Shown: positions 17,946 through 26,441 of the stretch, piece after piece
Position numbering within the stretch: position 1 is the first letter of the stretch
How the letters are laid out: the number at the start of each line of letters is the position of its first letter
DNA from: Isoptericola variabilis 225
GTDB lineage: Bacteria > Actinomycetota > Actinomycetes > Actinomycetales > Cellulomonadaceae
Length of the DNA stretch: 64,000 nt
Direction of reading: 5' to 3'
Assembly (NCBI RefSeq): GCF_000215105.1
Contig: NC_015588.1
Coordinates: forward strand, 2,604,001 to 2,668,000
The notes under the pieces: generated by a model
What the model was told of the DNA's origin: nothing
Seen by the model: only the letters and a program-made list of their open reading frames with translations
The model's database searches: none
Made by a program: the position numbers and the translations under genes

Positions 17946-19039
17946 CGCGCGGCCAGCGCGGCGACGAGCGGCTCGACGACGGCGCGGGGACGCACGGCGG
18001 CACGGCCGGCGAGGGCACGCGCGCGAGCGTCCTCGAGGCGCTCCGCCTTCGCCAGCTCGGCGAGACGCTCCGCGAGCGCGCGAGGGTCGGCCGGCGGGAC
18101 GAGCTCGAGCGCGGTGCCGAGCGTCCGGCGCTGGGGGGCGGTGTCGGACGTGACGACGACGCACCCGGCCGCGAGGCCCTGGTAGACCTTGTTCGGGACG
18201 ACGCGCATGCCCTTCGGGGTGTCGGAGAAGATCCCCAGGCACACGTCGTGGGAGGCCACCAGGCCGGGGAGCTCGGCCGGCTCCACCCACGCGCGCCATC
18301 GCACGGACGCGTGGTCCCCGAGCCTCTGGCGCACGGCGGCGTGATCCTGGCCGCTCCCGATCATGGTCACCTCGAGGGGCACACCTGCCTCGAGCGCGCG
18401 GGCCACTCCCTCCGCGATGACGGGTGCGCCCTGGAGCGGCGTGAAGAGGCCGAAGAACACGACACGGAGCGGGTCGCCCGCGAGGCGGTCCGGGCGCGGG
18501 CGGTCGCCCGCGTCGAACCACTCGCGGCCGGCTCCGACGAGCGCGACCACGCCCTTGTCCGGCCGCCGCAGCATCCCGCGGTGCTCCTCGGTGTCGGTGA
18601 CGACGACGTCCGCACACGCCGTGGCAACCCGGTCCAGCAACGACAGGAGCCGCACGCGCAGGCCCGTGGCGCCTCGGTCGCTCGCGGTGTCCCCCGCGAA
18701 GATCAGGTGGTCGAGCACGACCGTCGACCGCGGGAAGAGCAGGCGGGCGAGAATCACGTCGAAGTGACCCATGTAACCGACGAGCACGACCTCCGGCCGG
18801 CCCGTCCTGCGCCGGAGCGCGACGGCGTCCCCGACGAGCCCCGCCCAGCAGGCGAGCAGGCGCAGCACGAGCAGCGGGAGGCGCCACGGCTGCTGGAGCA
18901 TCCGTACGCGCTCGGCGGTCGAGAACCCGAGCGGCCGGTTCACGACGGCCACCTCGTACCCGTGCTCCTCGAGCCCCGCGATCAGGACCGCGACGCGAGG
19001 ATGCTTGTGCGCGTCGTAGGTGCCGAACGCGGCGATCAT
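17942..19039 (-). CDS. GT4-like glycosyltransferase
   Basis: The 365-residue GT-B enzyme begins MIAAFGTYDAHKHPRVAVL. The mid-protein motif VLVGYMGHFDVILARLL and hydrophobic stretch LPLVLRLLACWAGLVGDAVAL suggest membrane association. The donor domain has RVVFFGLFTPLQGAPVIAEG, TMIGSGQ and the C-terminal FSDTPKGMRVVPNKVYQGLAAG, a GT4 signature variant with Lys instead of the second Glu. Start ATG 19039 overlaps the stop of the preceding polyprenyl glycosyltransferase by 4 bp; its own end overlaps the next start by 4 bp. Co-translation with those two genes is likely. Confidence 0.85.
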   Translation of the reverse strand: MIAAFGTYDAHKHPRVAVLIAGLEEHGYEVAVVNRPLGFSTAERVRMLQQPWRLPLLVLRLLACWAGLVGDAVALRRRTGRPEVVLVGYMGHFDVILARLLFPRSTVVLDHLIFAGDTASDRGATGLRVRLLSLLDRVATACADVVVTDTEEHRGMLRRPDKGVVALVGAGREWFDAGDRPRPDRLAGDPLRVVFFGLFTPLQGAPVIAEGVARALEAGVPLEVTMIGSGQDHAAVRQRLGDHASVRWRAWVEPAELPGLVASHDVCLGIFSDTPKGMRVVPNKVYQGLAAGCVVVTSDTAPQRRTLGTALELVPPADPRALAERLAELAKAERLEDARARALAGRAAVRPRAVVEPLVAALAAR

Positions 19040-20136
19040 CGAGCCGGCCGCGCGCGGTCCGCCGCGGACAGCTCGTCCGACGACGTCCCGTCTCCTCCCA
19101 GTGCGCCGGGCAGGACGGCGTCCAGGGCCAGCGGCACCGGACGCGAGGTCGGGCGGTGGCCGTCGATCGCGGCCCGCAGGTCGCCCGTCCCGTACACGGT
19201 GCCGTACTGGATCTCCTTGAGCCGCTCGAGCGTCTCCTCGAGCAGCACGCGATTGGTCTTCTGGAGGTCCGCGATCACGAGGAGCGCGAAGCACAGCAGC
19301 GACCCGACGAGCATGGCCGTGCCGAAGATCAGCGACTGGATGTGCCCGCCGGCGTCGCCGAGCAGCCACAGGACGAGGAACCGGACGAACGGGACGAGCG
19401 CCGCCACGAGGAAGATCAGGCCCAGCGTCACGAAGACCGTGTGGGGCTTGAACATGATGTACGACCGGCTGATCGCCTGCCCGGACTTGCCCATGTGCTG
19501 CCAGATGTTCTTGAACAGCCGGGACTCGCGGGTCTTGGGGTTGGTCGTGATGGGGACGCTCGCAATCCGCAGGCGCTTGTTGCCGGCCTGGATGATCGTC
19601 TCCATGCAGTAGCTGAACTGCGTGATGACGTTGAGGTGCATGAGCGATGCCCGCGAGTACGCCCGGAACCCGCTCGCGGCGTCCGGAAGGTCCGTGCCTG
19701 CCGCGAAGTTCACGACCTCGGACCCGACCTTCTGCATGGCCTTCTTGAACGGCGAGAAGTGCGCGATCGTGGCCGTCTGGCGGTCGGCGATCGCGATGTC
19801 GGCCTCGCCGCGCAGGAGCGGCTGCACGAGGTCGGCGATGCGCTCCTGCGGGTACTGGTTGTCGCCGTCGGTGTTGACGACGATGTCGGCACCGTGCTTG
19901 AGCGCGTAGTCCACACCGTCGCGGAACGAGCGGGCGAGGCCCATGTTCCGCGTGTGGCGGACGAAGTGCTTGACGCCGAGAGCGCGTGCGACCTCGACCG
20001 TACGGTCGGTCGATCCGTCGTCGATCACGAGGATCTCGATCTCGTCGATGCCCTCGATCTCCCGCGGGATCGTCGCGAGCACGAGGGGGAGCGTCTCTTC
20101 CTCGTTGAGGCAGGGAATCTGGACGAAGAGCTTCAT
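19036..20136 (-). CDS. Polyprenyl-phosphate glycosyltransferase (DPM1/GtrB-like GT2)
   Basis: The 366-residue protein has the GT2 opening KLFVQIPCLNEEETL, LVIDDGSTD, and VNTDGDNQYP with the metal-binding DxD. Two membrane helices follow (around residues 235-290). This is the layout of enzymes that load a sugar from a nucleotide donor on to undecaprenyl/decaprenyl phosphate. Start ATG 20136 has GGAAG at 7 nt; the 12 upstream in-frame codons are not needed. It heads a three-gene operon with a GT4 and the LPG-synthase-like protein, a set that fits polyprenyl-P-sugar donor supply for the GT-C-like enzymes of this locus. Confidence 0.9.
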   Translation of the reverse strand: MKLFVQIPCLNEEETLPLVLATIPREIEGIDEIEILVIDDGSTDRTVEVARALGVKHFVRHTRNMGLARSFRDGVDYALKHGADIVVNTDGDNQYPQERIADLVQPLLRGEADIAIADRQTATIAHFSPFKKAMQKVGSEVVNFAAGTDLPDAASGFRAYSRASLMHLNVITQFSYCMETIIQAGNKRLRIASVPITTNPKTRESRLFKNIWQHMGKSGQAISRSYIMFKPHTVFVTLGLIFLVAALVPFVRFLVLWLLGDAGGHIQSLIFGTAMLVGSLLCFALLVIADLQKTNRVLLEETLERLKEIQYGTVYGTGDLRAAIDGHRPTSRPVPLALDAVLPGALGGDGTSSDELSAADRARPAR

Positions 20137-20171
20137 GACCGCTTCCGGAGAGGGCTGCGTGGACTCGCGCA

Positions 20172-20177
20172 AGTCTA
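20172..20177 (-). promoter_or_regulatory. -10 element of the 20136-16980 operon
   Basis: TAGACT on the minus strand gives a ~28-nt leader with GGAAG before ATG 20136. Confidence 0.35.
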
Positions 20178-20232
20178 GCGGTCGTGGCCGGTCGGCCCCA
20201 CGACGGACGCGTCACACGCGGGAGCCCGACCC

Positions 20233-20238
20233 TAGGCT
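20233..20238 (+). promoter_or_regulatory. -10 element, leaderless start of GT4 20246
   Basis: TAGGCT is followed by 7 nt and ATG 20246, with no Shine-Dalgarno. Confidence 0.5.
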
Positions 20239-20245
20239 GTCCCCC

Positions 20246-21370
20246 ATGAACCTGCCGCCGCCCGGCCCGTTGACGGTCTCCCTCGTGGTCGAGCAGCTCT
20301 GGCAGCCGGTCCCCGGCGGTTCCGGCACCTACGTCCGCGAGCTGGTCGCGGCCCTCTCCTCGGTCGACGGCGTGGCGCCCGTGGGCGTCCGCGCGCGCGG
20401 CGGGCACGGGCACGCCGGCCTTCCGGACGACCTCCCGCTGTTCTCCTCCGCCCTGCCCCGCCCGCTCCTCTACGAGGCGTGGTCGCGCGCACGCCTGCCG
20501 CGCGTGCCGGGCCCGCGGCCCGACGTCGTCCACGCCACCACCTGGGCGGTCCCGCGCCGTTCCGCCCCCTTGGTCGTCACCGTGCACGACCTCGCGTTCC
20601 GACGGGCCCCCGAGCACTTCACCCCGCGCGGGGTGAGGTTCTTCGAGCGCGCGCTGCGCGTCGTGCGCGGCGAGGCCGACGTCGTCGTCGTGCCGTCGCA
20701 CGCGACCGCGGCGGACTGCACCGCCGCCGGGATCGAGCCGGACCGTGTGCGGGTGATCCCCCACGGCGTGCGCCACGACGACGTCGGGCCCGACCGCACG
20801 CGGGCCTTCCGCTCGCGGCACGGCCTGACGCGTCCGTACGTGTTCTGGTGCGGCGCGGTCGAGCCGCGCAAGAACGTCGCGACCCTGCTCGACGCCTTCG
20901 CGCGCATCGTCGGGCAGACGGACCTCGACCTGGTCATCGCCGGTCCCGACGGGTGGGGGGACGCGCCGCGCGACGTCCGGAACCGGCTCGCGGAACTGCC
21001 CGCCGGACGTGTCCACGCGCTGGGCGCGGTCCCCTGGAGCGAGCTGCAGGAGGCGTACGCCGCGGCCCGGGTCTTCTGCTTCCCGTCGCTGTGGGAGGGC
21101 TTCGGGATGCCGGTGCTCGAGGCCCAGGCGCACGGTGTCCCGGTGGTCACGTCGCGCGACACCTCGATGGCGGAGATCGGTGGCGAGGGCGTCGTCCTGG
21201 TCGACCCGACGGATGCCGACGCGCTCGCCGAGGCGCTCGTCGTCGCGCACGGCGAGCGGCACGACGCGCTCGCCGGTGCGGCCCGCGCCAACGCCGCCGG
21301 CTACACGTGGCACCGGTCGGCCGCCGCGCACGTCGACGCCTACCGGGCGGCCGCGGGAGCTGCTCGATGA
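20246..21370 (+). CDS. GT4-family glycosyltransferase
   Basis: This 374-residue GT-B enzyme has an N-terminal glycine loop PVPGGSGTYVRELVAAL, DVVHATTWAVP and VTVHDLAF. The donor domain has FWCGAVEPRKNVATLLDAF, LVIAGPDGWG and FPSLWEGFGMPVLEAQAHG with both conserved glutamates. Close in build to the GT4 gene at 12795. Start ATG 20246 fits a leaderless transcript from TAGGCT at 20233. Its stop overlaps the next GT2 start by 4 bp (ATGA), so they form a translationally coupled pair. Confidence 0.92.
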   Translation: MNLPPPGPLTVSLVVEQLWQPVPGGSGTYVRELVAALSSVDGVAPVGVRARGGHGHAGLPDDLPLFSSALPRPLLYEAWSRARLPRVPGPRPDVVHATTWAVPRRSAPLVVTVHDLAFRRAPEHFTPRGVRFFERALRVVRGEADVVVVPSHATAADCTAAGIEPDRVRVIPHGVRHDDVGPDRTRAFRSRHGLTRPYVFWCGAVEPRKNVATLLDAFARIVGQTDLDLVIAGPDGWGDAPRDVRNRLAELPAGRVHALGAVPWSELQEAYAAARVFCFPSLWEGFGMPVLEAQAHGVPVVTSRDTSMAEIGGEGVVLVDPTDADALAEALVVAHGERHDALAGAARANAAGYTWHRSAAAHVDAYRAAAGAAR

Positions 21371-22365
21371 CGGCCCGCGTCCGCGCCGTCGTCGTCACGT
21401 GGCAGGGCGCCCACCTGCTCCCCCGGTGCCTCGACTCGCTCCTCGCCCAGGACCTGGCCGACGGCGAGCTCGAGGTCGTCGTGGTCGACAACGCGAGCAC
21501 CGACGGGACGGCCGAGCTCCTGGCCGAGCGGTACCCGGGCGTGCGCACGCTGCGGCTCGACTCCAACGTCGGGTTCGCCGGGGGGATGGCGGCCGCGACG
21601 GCCGACCTGCTCAGGCCGGACGCCGACGAGCACCCCGAGTTCGTCGCCCTGCTCAACAACGACGCGTGGTTCGAGCCGCACGCGGTCCGTGCGATGGTCG
21701 AGGCCGCGGACGCCGCGCGGCGGGCCGGCGAGCGGGTCGGGGCGGTGACCGCGACCGTGCTGCTCGCGGAGCCCGACGACCGGGGCAGGGTCCTGGTCAA
21801 CTCGACGGGGAACGTGCTGACGCGCTGGGGCGCGGCTGCCGACCGCGACTTCGGCGTGCCCCTCGACGACGTGCGACCCGGTCGGGACGTGTTCGGCTTC
21901 AACGGCGGCGCGGCGCTGCTCCGCACGCAGGCGCTGCGCGACGCCGGAGGCTTCGACGCGGGACTGTTCCTCTACTACGAGGACACCGACCTGTCGTTCC
22001 GGATGCGCGAGCGGGGGTGGACCGTCGTGCACGAGCCGGCGGCCGTGGCGCACCACCGGCACATGGCGAGCACCGACGGCGGCTCGAGCCCGCTGTTCCG
22101 CTACTACAACACCCGCAACTCGCTCGTCGTGCTCACCCGGCACGCGCCCTGGACGCTCGTGCTGCGCAGCGTCGTGCGCCAGGTCGCGGGCGCCGTGCGG
22201 CACACCGTCCTGCGCACCGAGGACCGCGCGCTCGTGGGCGCCCGGTGGCGGGCGCTGCGGGACTTCGCCCGCGCGGCCCCCGGCGCGGTGCTCAGCCGCC
22301 GGAGGCCATCCGCCGCAGCCGCCCCGCGGCGCGACGTGCCACCTCGGCCGGGCCCCCGGCCTTGA
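21367..22365 (+). CDS. GT2 glycosyltransferase (WbbL/rhamnosyl type)
   Basis: The 332-residue GT2 begins VRAVVVTWQGAHLLPRCL, with VVVVDNASTDGT, the metal site VALLNNDAWF and the acceptor motif FGFNGGAALLRTQAL. GGFDAGLFLYYEDTDLSFRM follows, a signature shared with rhamnosyltransferases. It is coupled to the GT4 gene upstream. The last ~24 codons are Arg/Pro/Ala-rich and overlap, on the opposite strand, the 3' end of the GT2-GT4 fusion gene by 74 bp (22292-22365); this tail may be a late stop rather than functional sequence. Confidence 0.9.
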   Translation: MTARVRAVVVTWQGAHLLPRCLDSLLAQDLADGELEVVVVDNASTDGTAELLAERYPGVRTLRLDSNVGFAGGMAAATADLLRPDADEHPEFVALLNNDAWFEPHAVRAMVEAADAARRAGERVGAVTATVLLAEPDDRGRVLVNSTGNVLTRWGAAADRDFGVPLDDVRPGRDVFGFNGGAALLRTQALRDAGGFDAGLFLYYEDTDLSFRMRERGWTVVHEPAAVAHHRHMASTDGGSSPLFRYYNTRNSLVVLTRHAPWTLVLRSVVRQVAGAVRHTVLRTEDRALVGARWRALRDFARAAPGAVLSRRRPSAAAAPRRDVPPRPGPRP

Positions 22366-24793
22366 GGTAGTCCCGGGCGAGCGCGAGGTCCGTGCGGACG
22401 CTCCGCGGACGCCGGTACGTCTCGGCCTTGGTGTCCGGCTCGTCGAGCTCGTACGCGAGGTCCGCGGCCCTCCGGGGGAAGCGGCAGAACTGGACGAGCG
22501 GCTCGAGGACCCTGTTCCAGCGCAGGGTGTGCGAGAACTCGTCGACGTTGCTGCGCGCCGCGGCCACGGCCTCCTCGTCGAACAGGTAGGTCTCGAGCGC
22601 GCGCTCGAGCGCGTCGACGTCCTCCGGCGGGACGGTCGCCCCGAGCCCACGCTCGGTGATGATCGCGTCGAAGGTGTCGCCGCCCGTGGCCACGATCGGG
22701 AGCCCTGCCCACAGGTAGTCGAGGATGCGGGTGCGGAAGCTGAAGGCCGTCTCGATGTGGTGGAAGTGCGTCGAGACGCCGAGGTCGGCGTCGAGCAGGT
22801 AGTCGGCCCGCTCCGAGTAGGGCACCCAGCCCTCGTTGAAGAACACGTGGCGGTCGGTGAGACCCAGCTCGTCCGACAGCTCCCGCAGCTCCCACGCCAC
22901 CCGCATGTCGGGCACGCCCGGGTTCGGGTGCTTGAGACCGAGGAAGTAGAGCCGGACCTCCGGATGGCGGTCCTTGAGCCGGTCGACCGCGCGGACGAGG
23001 GTCAGCGGGTCGAACCAGTTGTAGACGCCGCCGCCCCAGAGGATGACCTTGTCGTCGGGCCCGATGCCCGGCACCGCGCCCTTGATCGCGTGCCGGCGCT
23101 GCACGGGCTCGTCGTCGGACACCCCGAACGGCACGACGGCAACGAGCGAGTCGAGCGACGCGTCCTCGTCGTACACCCGAGCGTTGATGCGCCCCTGGCC
23201 CGCGAGCTGGCCCAGCCAGAAGTCGCGCTGCTTCTCCGAGGCGCAGAGCACGAGGTCGGCGCGGCGCAGCTGCTCGTTGAGGATGCGCGTGGTCTCGCGG
23301 ATCGAGTGCGCCCGCCCCTCCGGCCCGAGGTCGCGGGCCTGCTCGAGCTGCTCGAGGTGGATCGGGTCGTACACGTCGGCCACGAGGATCTTCGAGCTCT
23401 TCTTGAGCCACGGCGCCCCCTCGAGCAGGAAGCCCTGGAAGACGATGACGTCGGCCCAGTCCGTGTGCTTGCGCAGCGCCGGGCCGGCCGAGTGCACCAC
23501 CTCGAAGTCCTCGGACGAGGTCCGGGCGCCCGCGGTCGACAGGAGGCGGACGTCGGCGAACGGAGCCACTGCCTTGGCGATCTCCCAGGCACGGATCGCC
23601 GGACCTGCCATCTTCTCGAGCAGCGGCTCGCCGGTCACGACCAGCACGCGCTGGCGGGAGACGAAGTGCCGGTCGATGCCGAAGGCCTCGACCAGGGCGT
23701 CGTGGGCGGTGTTGTACCCCTCGACGGCGTAGGCCGGTTCGATCGCGTGGCGGAACAGCGGGAACAGCTCGCGGTCGGACCGCCGCCGCTCGGCCTGGAG
23801 CTTCGCCCGCACCTCGTCGAGCCCGTCCGCGATCTGCTCGACGAGGTAGTCGACGGCGAGCGGCCCCGTGAGGGCCATCTTCTCGACCTCGACCGTCCCG
23901 ACGTCGTCGCCGCCGGGCCGCTTCTGCAGGTCCAGCATCGCGGCATCGGTCCCGGTCCTCGCGATCGAGCGCCGCACCGCGAGCGCCATGGCCGCCGGGA
24001 GCGCCTTGGCGAGCGACTCGTCGTCGAGGTTCTTGTACATGCTCAGCAGCGCGTTGCGCTCGAGCAGGTAGGACTCCCGGTAGTTGCCGAACTTCTTCAT
24101 GGTCACGTGGTGCTTGTGGTACGCGACGGAGCCCGGCACGTACCGCACGCGGTAGCCCAGGAGGTTGAGGCGCCAGCCGAGGTCGACGTCCTCGTAGAAC
24201 ATGAAGAACCGCTCGTCGAAGCCGCCCACCTCGCGGTAGACCTGCGTAGGCACGAACATCGCGGCGCCCGTGCCGAACAGCACGTCCTTGGGGACGTCGT
24301 ACTCGGCCGAGTCGGGCCACTCGGCCTCGCGCTTGTAGCCCATGCCGTACCACGTGAGCGAGCCGTCGACGTAGTCGACCAGCGCGCCGTCCCAGTCGAG
24401 GACCTTCGACGCGACCGAGCCGATCGTCGGGTCGGCCTCCATCGCCTCGACCGCGGCCCGGATCCAGCCGGGGCCCGGGCGGGCGTCGTTGTTGATGAAC
24501 CCGACCCACTGACCCGAGGCGTGCGCGACGCCGAGGTTGCACCCGCCCGCGAACCCCAGGTTCCCGCCGGACTCGACGACCGTCGCGTGCGGCACGGCGG
24601 CACGGATGCGCTCGGCGCTGCCGTCCTGCGAGTCGTTGTCGACGACGATGAGCTCGAGCCTGTCGGCCGGCCAGTCGACCTCGTCGAAGTACTTCAGGCA
24701 CGTGATCGTGTCGTCCGCACCCTTGTAGTTGACGAGGACGACCGAGACGACCCCCGGTCGAACGGGGTGGTGCTTGCCGATCTTGGTGGCCAC
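22292..24793 (-). CDS. Two-domain glycosyltransferase, GT2 fused to GT4-like domain
   Basis: The 833-residue protein carries an N-terminal GT2 domain (residues ~18-260): VSVVLVNYKGADDT, LIVVDNDSQDGS, GFINNDARPGP and GGFDERFFMFYEDVDLGWRL. A helical linker (~300-400) follows. Residues ~400-800 form a GT-B/GT4-like domain with VLVVTGEPLLEKMAGPAIRAWE, KVILWGGGVYNWFDPLTLVRA and the donor loop. Two activities in one chain suggest two successive sugars are added. Start GTG 24793 has GAGAGGA upstream. Substrates are unknown. The 3' end overlaps the convergent GT2 gene by 74 bp. Confidence 0.9.
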   Translation of the reverse strand: MATKIGKHHPVRPGVVSVVLVNYKGADDTITCLKYFDEVDWPADRLELIVVDNDSQDGSAERIRAAVPHATVVESGGNLGFAGGCNLGVAHASGQWVGFINNDARPGPGWIRAAVEAMEADPTIGSVASKVLDWDGALVDYVDGSLTWYGMGYKREAEWPDSAEYDVPKDVLFGTGAAMFVPTQVYREVGGFDERFFMFYEDVDLGWRLNLLGYRVRYVPGSVAYHKHHVTMKKFGNYRESYLLERNALLSMYKNLDDESLAKALPAAMALAVRRSIARTGTDAAMLDLQKRPGGDDVGTVEVEKMALTGPLAVDYLVEQIADGLDEVRAKLQAERRRSDRELFPLFRHAIEPAYAVEGYNTAHDALVEAFGIDRHFVSRQRVLVVTGEPLLEKMAGPAIRAWEIAKAVAPFADVRLLSTAGARTSSEDFEVVHSAGPALRKHTDWADVIVFQGFLLEGAPWLKKSSKILVADVYDPIHLEQLEQARDLGPEGRAHSIRETTRILNEQLRRADLVLCASEKQRDFWLGQLAGQGRINARVYDEDASLDSLVAVVPFGVSDDEPVQRRHAIKGAVPGIGPDDKVILWGGGVYNWFDPLTLVRAVDRLKDRHPEVRLYFLGLKHPNPGVPDMRVAWELRELSDELGLTDRHVFFNEGWVPYSERADYLLDADLGVSTHFHHIETAFSFRTRILDYLWAGLPIVATGGDTFDAIITERGLGATVPPEDVDALERALETYLFDEEAVAAARSNVDEFSHTLRWNRVLEPLVQFCRFPRRAADLAYELDEPDTKAETYRRPRSVRTDLALARDYLKAGGPAEVARRAAGRLRRMASGG

Positions 24794-24826
24794 GTGATTC
24801 CTCTCCGGGTCCTGGGATCCCGGGCA

Positions 24827-24832
24827 AGCGTA
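24827..24832 (-). promoter_or_regulatory. -10 element of GT2-GT4 fusion gene
   Basis: TACGCT on the minus strand gives a ~27-nt leader with GAGAGGA before GTG 24793. Confidence 0.35.
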
Positions 24833-24869
24833 CCTGCGGGCCCAGGCCGGGTCGGGGTGCCCGGCTCGC

Positions 24870-26441
24870 CTACCCGCTGAGCGCGGGCGAGGACCACGCG
24901 CCCGGGTCCGGTCGAGGGTCTCGCACCGCGTCGTCGTGCGGCACGAGCCCTCGCGCGACGCTCGCGAGGCGTTCCTGGACGGCCACCAGCACGGGCTTGT
25001 CCTGCCACCACTCCGCCGTCGACTGCGTCAGGAACGGTGCGGCCCCCCCGCCCTGGGTCGCCACCACGAGGGTGAGCACCGCCGCGGCGGCGGCGCGCGA
25101 CCCGCCGCCTCCGGTCATGCGTGCCGCGCCGACGACCGCGATCCCCACGAGGACGGGCACGAAGGTGACCAGGTACCGCCCGTGCACGCCGATCGGCTGC
25201 CCCATCGTGCGGTAGTCGTCGAGGTTGTTGAGGAAGAGCGCGAGCCCGAAGGCGGCCGTGCCGCCGAGGAGCATCATCGCCCCGCCCTCCCAGTGCCTGC
25301 CCACGAGGGTCAGCAGCAGCACGGCGAGGAGCGCGATCGCGCCCCCGAGGACGACGAAGCCCGCGATCGTCGGCCCGTTGGTGTCGGCGGACGGGCCGGC
25401 GGCGGTCTTCACCCCGATGGCGTTCCAGGTCCACAGCACCCGCGGCACCCAGATGCCGGTGAGGAACGACTCGACGAGGTTGGGCGTGAGCGGCAGGTCG
25501 GCGAACGACGCGTCGGCGGTCTGGTTCCTCCCCCACGGCTCCCACGTCGCGCACGTGTCGGCCGGGTGGACGTCGCCGCAGTCCGGCACGGGGGTCCCGT
25601 ACCGCACGACGTTCATCCCGTAGCGCTCGACGACGAGCAGGACGGCGAGGACGGCTCCCCCGGCCGTGGCGGTACGCGCGACCCGGTCCCGTCGCGCTCC
25701 GTCGAGCCATCGGGTGGCTGCTCCCGCCGTCCCGCCTTGGAGCGCCGACCGCACCTGGCGCACGAGGAGCACGACCCCGACGAACGCGATGAACGGGAGC
25801 GCCGAGTACTTGGTGACGGCCAGCAGCCCCCCGGCGAGGAGCACGGAGGCCCACGCTGCGAGGTCCAGGTGCTGCGCGGCATGGAGGCGGAGGGCGGCGA
25901 GGCAGAAGACCGCGGTGAGGAGGAAGAGCAGGTTGTCGTAGTTGACGTTCGCGGACTGGAAGACGAGCAGGGGCGCCAGGCTCACGACCAGCACGGCGAC
26001 GTTGGCGCCGGCCGGGCCCGCACCGAGCCGCCGGAAGACGGCCCGCCAGACCAGGAGCCCCCCGGCGACCGCGGCGACGCACAGGAGCCGGAGCATCACC
26101 ACGCGGTCGCCCTCGTCCCAGCCACCCGTCACGCGGTACGGATAGCTGAGCAGCCAGTGCATCAGGTAGGAGCCGTACCGTTCGACGTCGCCGACCCCCC
26201 GCGGGTACCCCAGGGCGGCCTGGTCCACGAAGGGCGTCCAGGCCCGGGCGAAGGCGCGGACGGCGGCGATGTGGTACGCCTCGTCGTAGATCGACGGTCG
26301 GGCCAGCAGAGCGATCCAGGCGCCCTGCACGACGAAGGCGGCGATCACGAGGGACAGGAAGGCCCTGCCGCCGACGAGGCGGCCGAGACCTCCCGCCCGG
26401 CCCGGCGCCGTCCCGTGCGGCGCTCCCGGCGCGTGCCTCAT
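24870..26441 (-). CDS. GT-C-like polytopic membrane protein (DUF2142/ArnT-like)
   Basis: The 523-residue protein has TM1 (FLSLVIAAFVVQGAWIALL), then the outer-loop motif PSIYDEAYHIAAVRAF, where the Asp-Glu pair and His fit the GT-C metal site. VFQSANVNYDNLLFLL and about ten more helices follow. An extracellular loop VPDCGDVHPADTCATWEPWG has two cysteines. This build is that of polyprenyl-phosphate-sugar dependent transferases; donor and acceptor are unknown. Start ATG 26441 overlaps the stop of the YfhO-like gene by 4 bp, so the two are coupled. It resembles the DUF2142-like protein at 6260. Confidence 0.75.
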   Translation of the reverse strand: MRHAPGAPHGTAPGRAGGLGRLVGGRAFLSLVIAAFVVQGAWIALLARPSIYDEAYHIAAVRAFARAWTPFVDQAALGYPRGVGDVERYGSYLMHWLLSYPYRVTGGWDEGDRVVMLRLLCVAAVAGGLLVWRAVFRRLGAGPAGANVAVLVVSLAPLLVFQSANVNYDNLLFLLTAVFCLAALRLHAAQHLDLAAWASVLLAGGLLAVTKYSALPFIAFVGVVLLVRQVRSALQGGTAGAATRWLDGARRDRVARTATAGGAVLAVLLVVERYGMNVVRYGTPVPDCGDVHPADTCATWEPWGRNQTADASFADLPLTPNLVESFLTGIWVPRVLWTWNAIGVKTAAGPSADTNGPTIAGFVVLGGAIALLAVLLLTLVGRHWEGGAMMLLGGTAAFGLALFLNNLDDYRTMGQPIGVHGRYLVTFVPVLVGIAVVGAARMTGGGGSRAAAAAVLTLVVATQGGGAAPFLTQSTAEWWQDKPVLVAVQERLASVARGLVPHDDAVRDPRPDPGAWSSPALSG

